From NCBI GenBank assembly GCA_011316305.1, contig SAUG01000068.1, forward strand, positions 310,001 through 374,000: 64,000 bases of DNA. The letters are read 5' to 3'. The notes beneath the pieces are model-generated. The model did not search any database, was not told the origin of the DNA, and saw nothing but the letters and a program-made list of their open reading frames with translations. Positions 48,394 to 59,737 of the stretch are shown one piece after another. The position numbers and the translations under genes were made by a program. Source of the DNA: Rusavskia elegans. Lineage: Eukaryota > Ascomycota > Lecanoromycetes > Teloschistales > Teloschistaceae. Numbering within the stretch: position 1 is the first letter of the stretch; each line of letters starts with the position of its first letter.

Positions 48394-50609
48394 TCAGACG
48401 TCAGCTGAATTCCATTCCAGTGCGGCAGATTCGGCGTTCCTGGAAAACAATCCAACGAAGACTCCAGGACTCTCCTTCCCAGAAGCCAGCCTATAAGCCG
48501 GCACGAAATTCTCAACTGCACAATCCACGCATCGATACACATCTCGCCCATTGTATTGCGTCGCTGTCTGGCCCGCAAGGAAGATCGCCCAACAGTGGTC
48601 GCCAATTACCGGAACAAATGTGGGATACAACCAACTGATCGGCTTCGTATAGAGCTGCCGTGCCCAAGCCGAAGCTTTAACATTCCATACTCCCGTAGGA
48701 GACGAATGACCAGGACAAGTCTCCGGCTCTACATCGCTTCGCAGTAGCGCCCACAGAACATTTAGGACACCGACGGTGCCGGCTACAGATCCACCAATCC
48801 TTCCAATGAGGCAAAGGTCAGGCTCTCCTAGATATAGCGGAGTGCCTAAGCTCAGATGTAAAGGTATATCGGGAGAACATAGAATGGCTTGCCCAAGACC
48901 CGGCTCGTTTGGCTTCTGCAACGCTTGTGGTTTGGAGATCGGATCACTGTCATAGGTCTGCAGATCAGGGGTTTAGGAGGATCGTATCGAACCATCTTCT
49001 CTGACCTTGACATTGGCCCAGAAGTAGTCAATGCACACAAGGTGCATGCGCGGTGAATCTATGGCCATGTCAAGTAGTAAATCGGGCACAATGCCATAGA
49101 CACCGTTGCGCCAACCAATGATATTGCCATTGGTTTTCTCGCTATCAATGGGTTCATGTGCCGCATGCACAGCTGCAAGGATGAATATTGCAAAACGAAG
49201 GGGCAGTCCAGATCCTGAATCCATATGGTTGTCCAGGAGTGTACAAAGTTCTGATACCCAGTGCTCATCATCCAACTCCATGACTGTGGCATGAGAAACG
49301 TCCTTGAAGCTAGGAGGTGCTAACCGACTGGCAATGGAGATTGCGATTGCTGCGGTCACAGCACGAAAACGTGCGAGTTCCGGTCTTCCAGGTTTCACAG
49401 CGCCTCGTATCTTCGGCCGGACCATACTCAAACAATGCTCGCTTGCAATGCGAGTGTAGCAAGGAGCAACTAACTCTGCACAAATTGGGAAATGGATCGC
49501 TGCCAGCCGTCTTGCAATGGAACAAGCTTTGTCTGAAGGCTCTTCCCAGGAGAACTCTGCCGCTGGTCGAGACACTTCTTTTCTCAGCACAAAGTCGACT
49601 CGTAGATTCGATTCCACATACTCGTATACATGTTCGAAATCTGCCTGAAGTGTTTCGACAAGGATATCGAGTCTGCACCTCAATGCACTCATCAGCATGG
49701 AACCCACAGTCTTGTACTGATAGTGAAGAATCAAAGTTGTGTTGGGAAGTTGTTGAAGATCTTCCATTAGCGGATCAGTCTCAGAGGAGCCACCAAGGAC
49801 CAGTGTCAGCGACCTTGGCTGTCGGCGGCACTCCGCGCCCGTCCTAGGTATGGATGTTGCCGATGTGGTGCCCCACAGATTTCAAGCATGCAGCGACGCA
49901 CGCTACTGCACTGCTTCGCGTGAAGTAATGAGAGCTTTCATCTTGGGTGACAAATCTAAGGAGGCCACCAATCATGCTGATTTCCCCAAGCAAGCCATCG
50001 AAAGTTTGTGAGGCCAACTTGTGAAACCGCCAACCGTGGTTCACCACCGGGAGTTTTAATTCATCCACCGTCTTTTTGAACAAGTCGTTGTATCCACGAG
50101 AGGCTCCTTCGTTGATAATTTGCGTAAGGCACGGTTGCTCAATGAGCTGGCCGTGGAGTGTATCGGCAAGAGGGTTCGACTCTCCAAAGTAATAAGGTAG
50201 AAAGAATCGACAGAACAGTTGAGCAGCCGTCAATGGTTCACACAAGTGAGCCAGAGCACATATGGTGCTTCCAATTACCTGTGTACGTATATCTGCCCCA
50301 AATGCTCCTTCAGCATCGTCGATCGATGCCAGTATGGATCCGCGGCTTGTCAGTACGTAGGCTCTGCAAGGGAGTTGTCATAGAGTCTGGTCGAGCTTTA
50401 GCTGCTGAATCCTGCGCCCAAAAGGATTCTTGATTTTAGTCAACAATGTCATGACATGATCCATGCCACCCATCCACCCATATGGAGCACGCGCTGCCGA
50501 ATATGTGGCTATTGTATTTTCGATGCCGACGTCTGTCTGGAGCATTGATCCTGGCGCCGTTTCGAGCTTCGTCACGTCCATGCTTTCTTGGAAGACTCTT
50601 GTAATTCAT
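48394..50609 (-). pseudogene. Pseudogene of the same unrecognised family as the gene at 51,151
   Basis: Four minus-strand fragments align end to end with the intact plus-strand paralog. Shared blocks include INEGASRG, YFTRSSA, SEHCLSM/TEHMLRC, FILAAVHAAHE, DGSIR, GGSVAGT and a C-terminal YRCVDCA. The frame is broken by three in-frame stops: TGA near 50,380, TAG near 49,845 (where the paralog has Trp in VWDGKG) and TAA near 48,976. A frameshift lies close to 49,815 (PPTAK to SLTLVLGGS). The N-terminus also appears shifted. The TAG and TAA stops are explained by a G-to-A or C-to-T change in a TpG/CpA context. It starts about 50 bp from the edge of the RIP island. Introns cannot explain all breaks. 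Confidence 0.82.
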
Positions 50610-51150
50610 GCCGAATTTCAGAGCTGCCAGTCAGTCCTTGAAGTGAGGCCCGGAACGTGATGTGGAAAATATATCTCGACCAACTTGATTTGGCCGGGAG
50701 ACGGTTGCAAGAATGCAGGGACGAAACAAGGTGTGATGTAAAAGAGGGAGAGCAACCCTGACCCTGATAGCCTCGTCGGGTTAGGAATCCCGATTAGGAG
50801 CAGCAACACTTCACCACGGTGGTGACGGGAGTGGTGTGGTGCCTGAGGTGTTCGCCTTGTCAAAACGGCTATCCACTCAGGGACGTATCTTAAGGCCCTC
50901 TCCGGTCAAAAAAGGAGCCCAGCCGCATGCGCCCCAAAGCATGTCCTACGTATTGACCGGGCGCATGGAACCCACCTTGCAAAAGTGGATTGGGTGCTGG
51001 TTCTTCGCCTGTCGTTCAGCTTTTTGTATAAATGCTGAGTTCTGGTGCCCCCAAGTCGGTGCTAGCAGGAGTGATTTGTGAAAATCATCGATACCACAGA
51101 CTGTTGTCCTGTAGAGCATGTAACTTCTTGTCAACATCCTGCCATACAGA
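50610..51150. other. Divergent spacer between the pseudogene and its intact paralog
   Basis: 541 bp that would have been a shared bidirectional promoter. I see no obvious inverted similarity extending into it and no other gene. Confidence 0.5.
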
Positions 51151-53400
51151 ATGCCACTGACATTGGTATTCCGAAAGTTGGGAGCGGGAGCCTTGCAGCA
51201 GATCCAAGTAGGAGCCTCTGATGTCGTTGCAACGCTTGCGGCAGCTCATACCGCGTGGGGATGGCTTGGTGGTTTGGCTGGTGTTCAGCGCCTGATGGCT
51301 GCGCTCAGGACTGTCATGAAGAAGGATCCCTTCGCAGCTCTCAAAATCCAATCCATGGTCATTCCTTCCGCCACATGCCATATGCTCACCAGTAGAGGGA
51401 TGTTCTACTTCCGAGATGAAAGCCAAGATGCCTTTGGTGGGGATCCGTTGACACAGACAATCGGCCTTACCATATGCGCCCTCGAGCATGAGTGCGGTGG
51501 TTCGGCCGCTGTCATCCTGTTCATCCGTTGCATTGCCTCACAGCTGTTTGAAGATCGCGAAAGTTTTCCTGGATTGACGGAATGCCTCCAGCAACAGCTG
51601 ATTGACCATCTTCCCGCGATCCTCAATGAAGGGGCAAGCCGAGGTTTCAAGGAAATCTTTCTGCGAGCTGCTGCTGAGCTTCCACCGGCCACGCAGCGAT
51701 GGCAACTTGCCGTTGAAACCATGGAGGGCGACCCCGGACGGCCTGAGCACTTCGAGCTGTCTTTACTTGGGGCCTTGCTCATATGGGTCATGGAAGTGAG
51801 CCCAGACCGTTACTATACGAGGAGTTCTCTTGCTGCACGCAACGCTGCGTACCTCAAAGTGATCGGGTATCCAATTGGTCCAATCTGTGTTTGGGATGGA
51901 AAAGGCCTGCCGCCGGAGCCACGACCAAGAGGAGTGGTGCTCGTCATTGGTGGATCCTTTGACACTGACCCTGATACTGCTTGCGTGCCTGTGCCGGTGG
52001 CAGAAAGCGATGCTCTCCTGAAGTTCTATTACCGCGAAGAGACCGTAGGATCGATGCTCATCAATGCTCTCGGGGTCAAGATGCCGCTTCTACCAGAAAG
52101 TGTACAGGAGATGTTTGTCAAAGTCCAAGGCTGCATAGAGGACACCCTTTCTTTCAGCTGGGACATTAGACCAAGGGAGTCTAAAAGGTCCCGAACCCAT
52201 CGGGAGATTGTTGATCGAGACGGAATGACCTTATACAACGTTTGTGAGGCAAAGACGCACAGCAGAAGATCCAGCGCCTTGGCCTCGAGACTCGCATCTG
52301 TATACTTCCCAACGTCGGCAGAGCTGTTCGCACCCTGTTACTATGAGGTGGCAACCGAGCATATGTTAAGATGTGTCCAGGACGAGAAGCTGACAGAGCT
52401 AGACCTCGTACCATCTGTCGATCTGGCTTGGTTTCGTATGGTAACAACGATGATCATTTGTTGTGTAGCGGGAAGCATTGCTCAGAAGGAGTTCCGATGT
52501 CTGTCACACACCATGGTGATACGCCTCCGCTCGGCGGATTGGCTGGAAAGCGTCGCCAGTCGGATCGACCACACGATTCGCAATGGTATACCCTTCTACG
52601 ATGCTGTGATTCTCATCAGCATCGTCCACGCTGCTGCAACGACCGAACTCCTCGAGTTGGAGACGGCCCAACGTTCCACGGTGCTTGGCGTCCGGAATGG
52701 TGGCAACGCGGTCATTCCTGCGTTGCTGTCATCAATGGCACCCACCGAAGATGGGGTCGGAATTGCTTGTTTCGACAAGTTCATTGCTAACGTCTCAGTG
52801 TATCCTGATGGCAGCATCCGGGGCGATGATGCCACGTCCGCGGACTGGTCTCCTCCCGACATTCGGCCTCCCAATACATCCTGGCAGTGTGTTGAGGAAC
52901 CGAAGCATGGACCACCGGATACTCCAATGTACTTGGGAATTGAGAGAACGCATCAAAGCAATTCTCCGTCTACGGTTCTTTGTGCTCGCATCAAAGGCAG
53001 CGTGGCGGGAACCGCGAGCATTCGAAGAGCCATGTGTAACATCCTGAGAAGCCTCAAAGCCTCGGCAGCTTGCCGCGGATGTCGTGAGAGCCAGAGAGTC
53101 ATCAATGTGACACCCTCTGAGTGGATCATCCTGGGACAAGAACGCTGGGAGAGGCTATCGAGTCCCCTCACCAAGGAGTATCATCTTTTCATGCCGGCGT
53201 TGGAGGATAGCTCTTGGGCCTTATTTATAGCGGGCTCTGCGCTGGATTGGCAAGTCGCAATTTCATATCAATGTCTTGAATGTGCAGCTACCGCCATTGA
53301 GGATGCACAGCGGCCTTCTCTGTTATGTGGGTACGGAGTGTATCCTGCAGCGGCTAAAGTTATCTGCGCATCTCGAGAGCAGATAGAACATTCCAGATAA
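51151..53400 (+). CDS. Protein of unrecognised family, 749 aa, intact member of an inverted paralog pair
   Basis: A single uninterrupted frame of 749 codons begins ATGCCACTG. I do not recognise the family. It appears mostly globular and alpha-helical, with no signal peptide and no clear membrane span. Conservation with the neighbouring pseudogene covers nearly the full length: a WGWLGG segment near residue 36, INEGASRG, YYTRSS, VIGGS, a helical block with ILISIVHAAA, GNAVIPALL, DGSIR, GSVAGT, and a C-terminal YQCLECA with a CxxC pair. A second CxxC (CRGC) lies upstream. A stretch of about 30 residues after FSWDI is missing from the pseudogene and might be an unrecognised intron or insertion. 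Codon use looks like that of surrounding genes. Coding status is supported by the paralog; the function is unknown. Confidence 0.78.
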   Translation: MPLTLVFRKLGAGALQQIQVGASDVVATLAAAHTAWGWLGGLAGVQRLMAALRTVMKKDPFAALKIQSMVIPSATCHMLTSRGMFYFRDESQDAFGGDPLTQTIGLTICALEHECGGSAAVILFIRCIASQLFEDRESFPGLTECLQQQLIDHLPAILNEGASRGFKEIFLRAAAELPPATQRWQLAVETMEGDPGRPEHFELSLLGALLIWVMEVSPDRYYTRSSLAARNAAYLKVIGYPIGPICVWDGKGLPPEPRPRGVVLVIGGSFDTDPDTACVPVPVAESDALLKFYYREETVGSMLINALGVKMPLLPESVQEMFVKVQGCIEDTLSFSWDIRPRESKRSRTHREIVDRDGMTLYNVCEAKTHSRRSSALASRLASVYFPTSAELFAPCYYEVATEHMLRCVQDEKLTELDLVPSVDLAWFRMVTTMIICCVAGSIAQKEFRCLSHTMVIRLRSADWLESVASRIDHTIRNGIPFYDAVILISIVHAAATTELLELETAQRSTVLGVRNGGNAVIPALLSSMAPTEDGVGIACFDKFIANVSVYPDGSIRGDDATSADWSPPDIRPPNTSWQCVEEPKHGPPDTPMYLGIERTHQSNSPSTVLCARIKGSVAGTASIRRAMCNILRSLKASAACRGCRESQRVINVTPSEWIILGQERWERLSSPLTKEYHLFMPALEDSSWALFIAGSALDWQVAISYQCLECAATAIEDAQRPSLLCGYGVYPAAAKVICASREQIEHSR

Positions 53401-54200
53401 AAATACGGCCTGAAGGGGGTCAGATTTGTAGACATGAATCGGAGGCACATTTGAAGAGGTGCAAGGACTTCAAGAGACTAAGGTATCGCGCAGCCGGTAT
53501 CTCGATCGAGGGATGTTGATGTAACGACTGATCAAGCGTATCAAGACCATTGCATGCCGATACACCCCAACTGCATTTTCTAATGTCATAAATTACTACA
53601 TCACTATTCCATTGATCTCCCCACGTCCTGGTGCGTGAACGGTCTTTTGATGGCATATATACCACAATCGGTACCTCGATGGGGGCGTTATCGATCTAAC
53701 GATTGCTTTTTATTAGTGTGCAGCTGGTATTTAATGTGAAAGCGTTTAGTGGATGGAGAGATATTTGTGGTTGTGGTATTGGTAGTGAGATAGAAGGGTA
53801 TCAGGGGTGTACTGCAGTGCGAATGATGTATGAATATACGCAATGAAAAGAGGTGTACTGAAGTGGACATACACATGCTGTGAAGGGATAGGCAAGAGCT
53901 TGTAGGGGAATGGCCTTCGAGATTGATCAAGGGGAACAGAACTGTCCGCAGAAAATGTCAGTCAGGTCCAGGGAAGAAGTCCTGCTGAAGTCTGCGTGAA
54001 AATACGGATTAATTCTGATGACGGGTATAAGCTGTCATAGTACTGCGAAATGGATATCTTAACGCTTCAGAGGTTACGTCTCAATTAGAATCGTTACTCG
54101 ATCAGCTGTGCACAATATGCAATAAGGCTTCCAATCAACACAACGCCATCCCCCTACCTGGGTATACCAAAGTTCATGCACGTATCATATTACACTGACG
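53401..54200. other. Intergenic region between the unknown gene and MDM1
   Basis: 800 bp, both neighbours ending here (convergent). No supported gene. Confidence 0.5.
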
Positions 54201-57200
54201 TTACCCACTGATCTGCGCTTGAGCAAGCCTTCGATCGACTGGCGGAAACAGGACATGGATCACTTCATCCAAGATCGTAAAGACAAGATGTGTCATCAAT
54301 CTCCGGTTGTTGACCGTTGCTGCGATTCTTCGACTGGCGGCTTGTGCGTTGGCCCTGCCTACCACGCTTCCTGCAACATCCGGTACGAGAGTTGCCAACA
54401 GGACCGTCGCTTCCCGTCGACTCTTGCTCCTGTCCGCTTCCGTCTTTACCGCTGACTCTTTGCGCATGGCTCCACCGCCGGGCCAGAAGCTTTCTTTCAG
54501 TTGGTTGATGTATTTCAAGATTGAGTCTTCGGCAGCGAATGCCTTGACAGTGTCACGAACTTTACGCTCCACCGTCCCACCAAGGAGCTGATGAAGGACG
54601 ACGACGACGGCGCGACCACGGAGCCAATTGTTGCCGCGATTGAGTTCGAATGTTTCGAGGAAGAGATCGCAGATAGGCTTGACAAGGGGTTCAAGTTCAC
54701 GTGCATTGGAATCGAAGGCGTCGAGCTCAGCACGAGCTTCGACAGAGTGAAGAGGCTCCGCAGCGTCGAGTAGAGCTGTAGGGTCATTGGTGTTCGTCGA
54801 TGGACTGGTGCTGGACGCACTTGCTGGGGGCATCGAATTGAACTGGTTAGTCGCGGCAGAGATGAGGTTTTGACCGGCGATTGAGAGCTGGTCCAGAACA
54901 GGGACATTACCGAGGAACTCGTCCATGCCATCAGTGACAGAGTTGTAGATACGGGAGACGATATCGCGACGCTCGGTATCGCGACCAATGTCTTGTTTGG
55001 AGACAATCGCAGATTGAGAGAGGAAGGCGCGGAGGGCACGACTCTGGCATACAGCCGGCATTTGAAGGAGTTCCCGCAGGTAATTCTGCAACGATATGCG
55101 GCGTTTATGCAGGAAGTCTCGCTGTAGCTTCAGCACCAGCCGGCGGCGTGGAAAGTCAAGCTCCCGCACTGCCGGATAGAGTCTCCGAAGCCGGTGATGG
55201 AGGTCATGAAACTCGCTGTACCGCCGAGCAACTGCCCAGGAAGCTGCCGACATCTGTTCGTTGGCCTTGCGGGTGACTTCGATCACATACAGTGCAAATT
55301 CTTGCCCGTCCTCTTCTCTGCCTACCATGATCGATTTGATGTTCACCGAGGCACGACCGTAGAGGCTGTTGTCGCTCTCTTGCACCATATATTGCTGCCT
55401 TTGAAGCTCTTTTCGTCGGGTCTCTCGCTGCAAGCTTGATTTGGACTTTCCCAGAATACGTAACTCCGCAACGTTATTGGTCAGCTCTGCTTTGCGATTG
55501 AGAGCGTCAACAACAGCCTCTTGAGCCACTAGTCGGTCGATATCTGCAGTCAAGGCTGATATGGCTTCAGCCAGTCCAAGATCTCCGGGCTTTGCTTCAT
55601 GGATCTCCTCATCAAGTGGTTTGTCGTCTGCCAGTCCTTCCGAGCTGACATGTTCATCTTCGGAAAACTTTCCCTCGTCACCAAAGAGATCGTCGTCTGT
55701 GAACACGCCAATACGAGAGGATGTATTCACAAGGCCGAGCGATGCTATGCTAGGTCTTTGCTTATCTTTGTCCAAAAAGCCAGATTCGACTCTGAGAAAC
55801 TCCCCCGAGCTTCGTGGAGATTCTGGGGCTTTTGTTGCTGAAGACAGCAGATCGCTGTCTTCGAAGAGACCGCCCCTCGGGTTCTCAACCTTTGGGTCAT
55901 CAGTCATGATATTGCTAAGAGCAGCCTCCATAGCCTCGACCATATGGTCTTTGTTACCATCGTCCAAATCACCACTTCCAGACTCGTCAACACTGTGGGT
56001 GGATCGCATCATTGTGTCGAGATCACTATCAACATCATCGTCAAACAGGGGGCCTGAAGTGTCAACGTCGAGGGAACGTCGACTTTGCGGCTGAAAGCGA
56101 TTTTCTATAGCCTTCGCCGCCCCTTTGAGGTCGTTATTCGATGAAGCGTTCCGGCGCAGCTCAAGACGAGCTGTATTCAAGCGAGACGAGCCTCGTGATA
56201 TGGGTGCTGGTCTAGAAGGTGATTCGGGTATCGGGTCGACAGAAGGCTCTTTCAGGGTGCGGGCCAAAGGCCTCTTGGCCTTGCCTGCAGAATCCTCAAA
56301 GGTCAAGTACTTGTAGTACAAGTCCGACCGCTTGAAGCCTGGATAATGCGTATTTTGCAGCTCCTCCAATACAGCTGACTGGACGTTCAAGATTGCACGG
56401 CGGGCACGCAAATACTGCGACATGCTCGCAGCCTGGCCCGCCTTCAGGAACATCTGGATAGCGCCATGAGACTCGGGCGGAACTTTGAGTTCGGGTTTGG
56501 TCAGGTAGGTTTCGTATATTTGCCTGATGTCCATCCGATCAGCCTCGGTCCATTGACCATACGTTCCAGCGAGGCTGTCGATTCCGGCGTTGTTCTCCTC
56601 CAGTGGATATCGAAATCCATCGACAACGATCCAGAATTGTACAAGTGTCATGAGTTGGTGTCTATCCAAGTACTCCATGAAATATGACAGTCCAGCAGAG
56701 TCGTGCAAGAGCTGCACGATTGACAGGTTTATCGGCTTGGTGGAACCAGTGCCAGTCTTCATGTCATTTTGAGGACGGCGGGTGGCCGAAGAGCTTCCGA
56801 CAGCGCTGAGCTTACCGACCCTTTGGTCCAGCAATTGTTTGCCAGTTTCGAGTCTTCGTAGATATGTCTGATCCTGCCCCTCGATCATGGATTCTCTTTT
56901 GAGTTGACTGGCTACTTCACTGCGGAACCTGCGAGCCTCGGAGAGATCGTTGCATTGCCAGATGGCTCTCACAAACCGCTCGAATTTCCGCTCGTCATCT
57001 TGAGGAGACAGGCGACGAAAGGTGCGTGGGCTCAACGTCTTTGGGGCAGGAGAGGCATGTTCATCCAAAGCAGCACGCACTTTGCGGACACTTTTTCGAT
57101 CTTGTAGCATGGCACGTCCATAGGCTTCCAACAGTTGGTTCCACGTATCCGGGTCGGAGAGTAACTGCAATAGCGGCGCGATGACCGAACAGGACACAAT

Positions 57201-57977
57201 CTCTCTGATGAGGACCGAGACTGCCCGACTCTTGATGATGTTTTCAGGGAGTACTTCAGGCAGCAGGCGCACAACGATCTTGCGGACATATTCCTGCTGC
57301 ACGACCTTCAAATCCGAGTAGGCCAACGAAGCAGCCGGATGTAGCCTGCCATCCTTGTATTTAGCAGCGATTGCAAGATCCAATTCCTCTGAATCGGTCA
57401 CGCTGCGGTTTAGGTTTTTCCCCCGAATGATTCTTTCTGCTTCGTAGAAGTCTTTCAGATGCCGCGTGATGATGGGGATGATGCGCGAAACGCCAACCTC
57501 GACAGGATCGATAGCAAAGGCCCGGCGGCGAAGGTCAATCAGGGCCATGCGAATTGCATTGTCGATAGAATTGACGAAGCTTGGACTCTCGGTGATGTTT
57601 TGGTACCAAGAGCTGACCAAGTCACGGAGCAGCCAATCAAGAAGACCATCAAGGCTTTCGGATATGACGAACGAGGGTGGGTAGAGGGGTTCCCGTTTGT
57701 ACAGCGCTTGTTCGGACAGCCATGTAATCCCGTGTTGCCAACCGTTCGGTGCTGTGAGAGCCAAGCTGGTGGGCGACCGCACCGGTCGTCTGTTTGCATC
57801 GTGTTTCTTCTTGAAGGTACATGCTCCAAGGACTCCCAAAGCAATTAAAGCAACGAGAAAGCCAGCTGTGAAAGCGTAGCCAAGGTAGCGAAGGAGGGGA
57901 ATCCAATGGGTAGCGAAGCCCCAGGCAATGAAAACGAACGTTGCTGCTAATGCTGCATCGCGTGCTCTCAGGGTCAT
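54201..57977 (-). CDS. MDM1: Mdm1-type sorting nexin (PXA-RGS-PX-Nexin_C)
   Basis: A single exon of 1,258 codons (yeast Mdm1 1,127). Two N-terminal hydrophobic segments (about residues 8-27 and 33-53) anchor the protein in the ER. A PXA domain starts at about 107 (ESLDGLLDWLLRDLVSSWY). An RGS-like domain follows near 410-550 (LLHDSAGLSYFMEYL, LVQFWIVVDGFRYP), then a long acidic disordered stretch. The PX domain lies near 870-990 (WAVARRYSEFHDLHHRLRRL, then the basic FPRRRLVLKLQ). A C-terminal Nexin_C domain (LFLETFELNRGNNWLRGRA) completes it. Mdm1 tethers the ER to the vacuole and organises lipid-droplet formation; the PX domain binds phosphoinositides on the vacuole. It is divergently arranged with the transporter gene, 486 bp apart. 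Confidence 0.93.
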   Translation of the reverse strand: MTLRARDAALAATFVFIAWGFATHWIPLLRYLGYAFTAGFLVALIALGVLGACTFKKKHDANRRPVRSPTSLALTAPNGWQHGITWLSEQALYKREPLYPPSFVISESLDGLLDWLLRDLVSSWYQNITESPSFVNSIDNAIRMALIDLRRRAFAIDPVEVGVSRIIPIITRHLKDFYEAERIIRGKNLNRSVTDSEELDLAIAAKYKDGRLHPAASLAYSDLKVVQQEYVRKIVVRLLPEVLPENIIKSRAVSVLIREIVSCSVIAPLLQLLSDPDTWNQLLEAYGRAMLQDRKSVRKVRAALDEHASPAPKTLSPRTFRRLSPQDDERKFERFVRAIWQCNDLSEARRFRSEVASQLKRESMIEGQDQTYLRRLETGKQLLDQRVGKLSAVGSSSATRRPQNDMKTGTGSTKPINLSIVQLLHDSAGLSYFMEYLDRHQLMTLVQFWIVVDGFRYPLEENNAGIDSLAGTYGQWTEADRMDIRQIYETYLTKPELKVPPESHGAIQMFLKAGQAASMSQYLRARRAILNVQSAVLEELQNTHYPGFKRSDLYYKYLTFEDSAGKAKRPLARTLKEPSVDPIPESPSRPAPISRGSSRLNTARLELRRNASSNNDLKGAAKAIENRFQPQSRRSLDVDTSGPLFDDDVDSDLDTMMRSTHSVDESGSGDLDDGNKDHMVEAMEAALSNIMTDDPKVENPRGGLFEDSDLLSSATKAPESPRSSGEFLRVESGFLDKDKQRPSIASLGLVNTSSRIGVFTDDDLFGDEGKFSEDEHVSSEGLADDKPLDEEIHEAKPGDLGLAEAISALTADIDRLVAQEAVVDALNRKAELTNNVAELRILGKSKSSLQRETRRKELQRQQYMVQESDNSLYGRASVNIKSIMVGREEDGQEFALYVIEVTRKANEQMSAASWAVARRYSEFHDLHHRLRRLYPAVRELDFPRRRLVLKLQRDFLHKRRISLQNYLRELLQMPAVCQSRALRAFLSQSAIVSKQDIGRDTERRDIVSRIYNSVTDGMDEFLGNVPVLDQLSIAGQNLISAATNQFNSMPPASASSTSPSTNTNDPTALLDAAEPLHSVEARAELDAFDSNARELEPLVKPICDLFLETFELNRGNNWLRGRAVVVVLHQLLGGTVERKVRDTVKAFAAEDSILKYINQLKESFWPGGGAMRKESAVKTEADRSKSRREATVLLATLVPDVAGSVVGRANAQAASRRIAATVNNRRLMTHLVFTILDEVIHVLFPPVDRRLAQAQISG

Positions 57978-58463
57978 GGTCGTGCGTTTGAGGTTTGGCA
58001 GTCAAGGCGTATCATGGTGGCTCTAGCGGTCTCTACGCAAGCTGAGCTCACGACATGGTTGTAGAGGTGTTGACTCGAGCACGGCAGCAGTCCCATCCTG
58101 GTGTCAATGAGGTCTTTAATGGCGGGACATAAGACGTGGCCGTTGAAATTAAGCATCGTTGGTGGCGGAAGCTGCCGTGGGCTAATTGTTGCGCATGACG
58201 CACGGACCAGGCGGTTGAGGTGCAAGTGCGACGTCAATCTATAGGACACCTCGTCAACACCTTGGATCGATCTTTCTCTTGGATGGTTGCGCGTCTCGAA
58301 GGCTCACAGGGTACCTTAGTCAATCCCTTACTCCAGCTGCTCATACGTTCACTATGCAACACAGTCTCTCATTGTTTCCTGACCCTCCGGCCAAGGTCGC
58401 AACTCCGGCCAATATCCTTACAAAAACACATTTCTTCCTGTGACTGCGCAACCCATCGTGAGC
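57978..58463. other. Bidirectional promoter region MDM1 / TPT-family transporter
   Basis: 486 bp between divergent start codons. No coding signal seen. Confidence 0.55.
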
Positions 58464-59737
58464 ATGGCGAGAGGAAGCATGAGCCAGCCGGACTCGCCCA
58501 TTACCATCCGACATCCAGAGAGACATTCGATCGTCCTGGACGGCAGCGACGCCACCGAGAAGCGAGAAAGTCGGAGCGAATCCTCCTCAGCCACTCTGCT
58601 GGAGATGGGTATGGTTGATGAGCCTCGGAAACTCGACTACCTGGATATAGAAAAGCAAGTTGAAGATGGCTCTCGCCCAAAGGTTAAGCTAGGGAACACA
58701 AGAGCAAGGTTGACTTTGTGGATGACCCTCAATACCGTCGCTACTGTCGCTATCGTAAGCATCGTTGTTCACAACACCAACGTCTTCTTACCTGATTGCT
58801 CTGCAGGTCTTCACTAATAAAGCCATCTTCGACGATCCTACTTTTCGTCATTCCCAAGTTGCCTTTGCCACTTTCCACCTCTTCATCACCGCTCTCACGC
58901 TCTACATCCTCTCCCGGCCCTATATTTCCCTCTTCGTTCCAAATACGTTGCGCCTGCGCCCAATGCTCCCTCTCGCAACGACAATGTGCCTCAACGTCAT
59001 CTTCCAGAACCTCTCACTGACCTACTCCTCCATCACCTTTTACCAAATCGCCCGTATACTCTTCACCCCCATGGTCGCCCTGATCAATTTCCTCTTCTAC
59101 CAGAAATCCATACCGCGGAACGCCGCATACACCCTCTTACCAATGTGCCTCGGCGTCTTCATCATCTCTTACTACGAACCCAAATCCACCGCCCACCCAG
59201 AAGCCGAACAAACAAGCCTGCTGAGCGTCTTCCTGGCGCTCACAAGCGTCTTCATCGGCTCCATTTACACCGTCTGGATCGCCTCTTACCAACGCAAATA
59301 CGAAATAAACGGCTTCCAGCTCCTCTACAATCAAGCACCCATAGGAGGCGTTATGCTCATGGTGCTCATCCCCTGGACCGACAAACTCCCCGTGGCACAA
59401 GAAGCACCGGTCAACAAGTGGTTGATGATCCTACTCAGTGGCGGTCTTGCGGCCCTAATTAATCTTTCCCAGTTTTTCATCATTGCCGGCGCTGGGGCTG
59501 TGTCGAGTACGGTCGTGGGACATGTGAAGACGTGCGCGATTGTTGCACTGGGCTGGATTATCAGCAGGAGACCTGTGACAGATCGCAGCGCGTTTGGCGT
59601 TATTCTGGCTATCACAAGTATTATCATGTAAGTCTCTTCTCTCTTAGATCAGTTGGAGTTGCTATGGCAGAGCTGACTGTGGGGATCTTGCTAGATACAC
59701 TATAATCATGATGAAGCAGACGAAGACTAATCCTTGA
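58464..59737 (+). CDS. Triose-phosphate-transporter (TPT/SLC35E-like) family membrane protein
   Basis: Three exons (58464..58754, 58807..59627, 59695..59737) give 384 aa. A hydrophilic N-terminus of about 80 residues is followed by about ten membrane helices. The EamA/TPT signature is spread over TLNTVATVAIVFTNKAIF, QIARILFTPMVALINF, the NGFQLLYNQAPIG loop and a last block with VVGHVKTCAIVALGWIISRR. The TNK-IF start and the G-K/T-C motif near the end fit the drug/metabolite-transporter group that carries sugar phosphates or nucleotide sugars in Golgi or ER membranes. The substrate cannot be told. Both introns are GT...AG with CTGAY-like branch points. The final exon encodes YTIIMMKQTKTNP. ATG 58,464 is the first ATG of the frame. 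Confidence 0.9.

Noticed and set aside
55561..56094. 177-codon plus-strand frame
   Set aside because: Antisense to the Ser/Asp-rich middle of the MDM1-like gene; such frames arise from the codon bias of the real gene.
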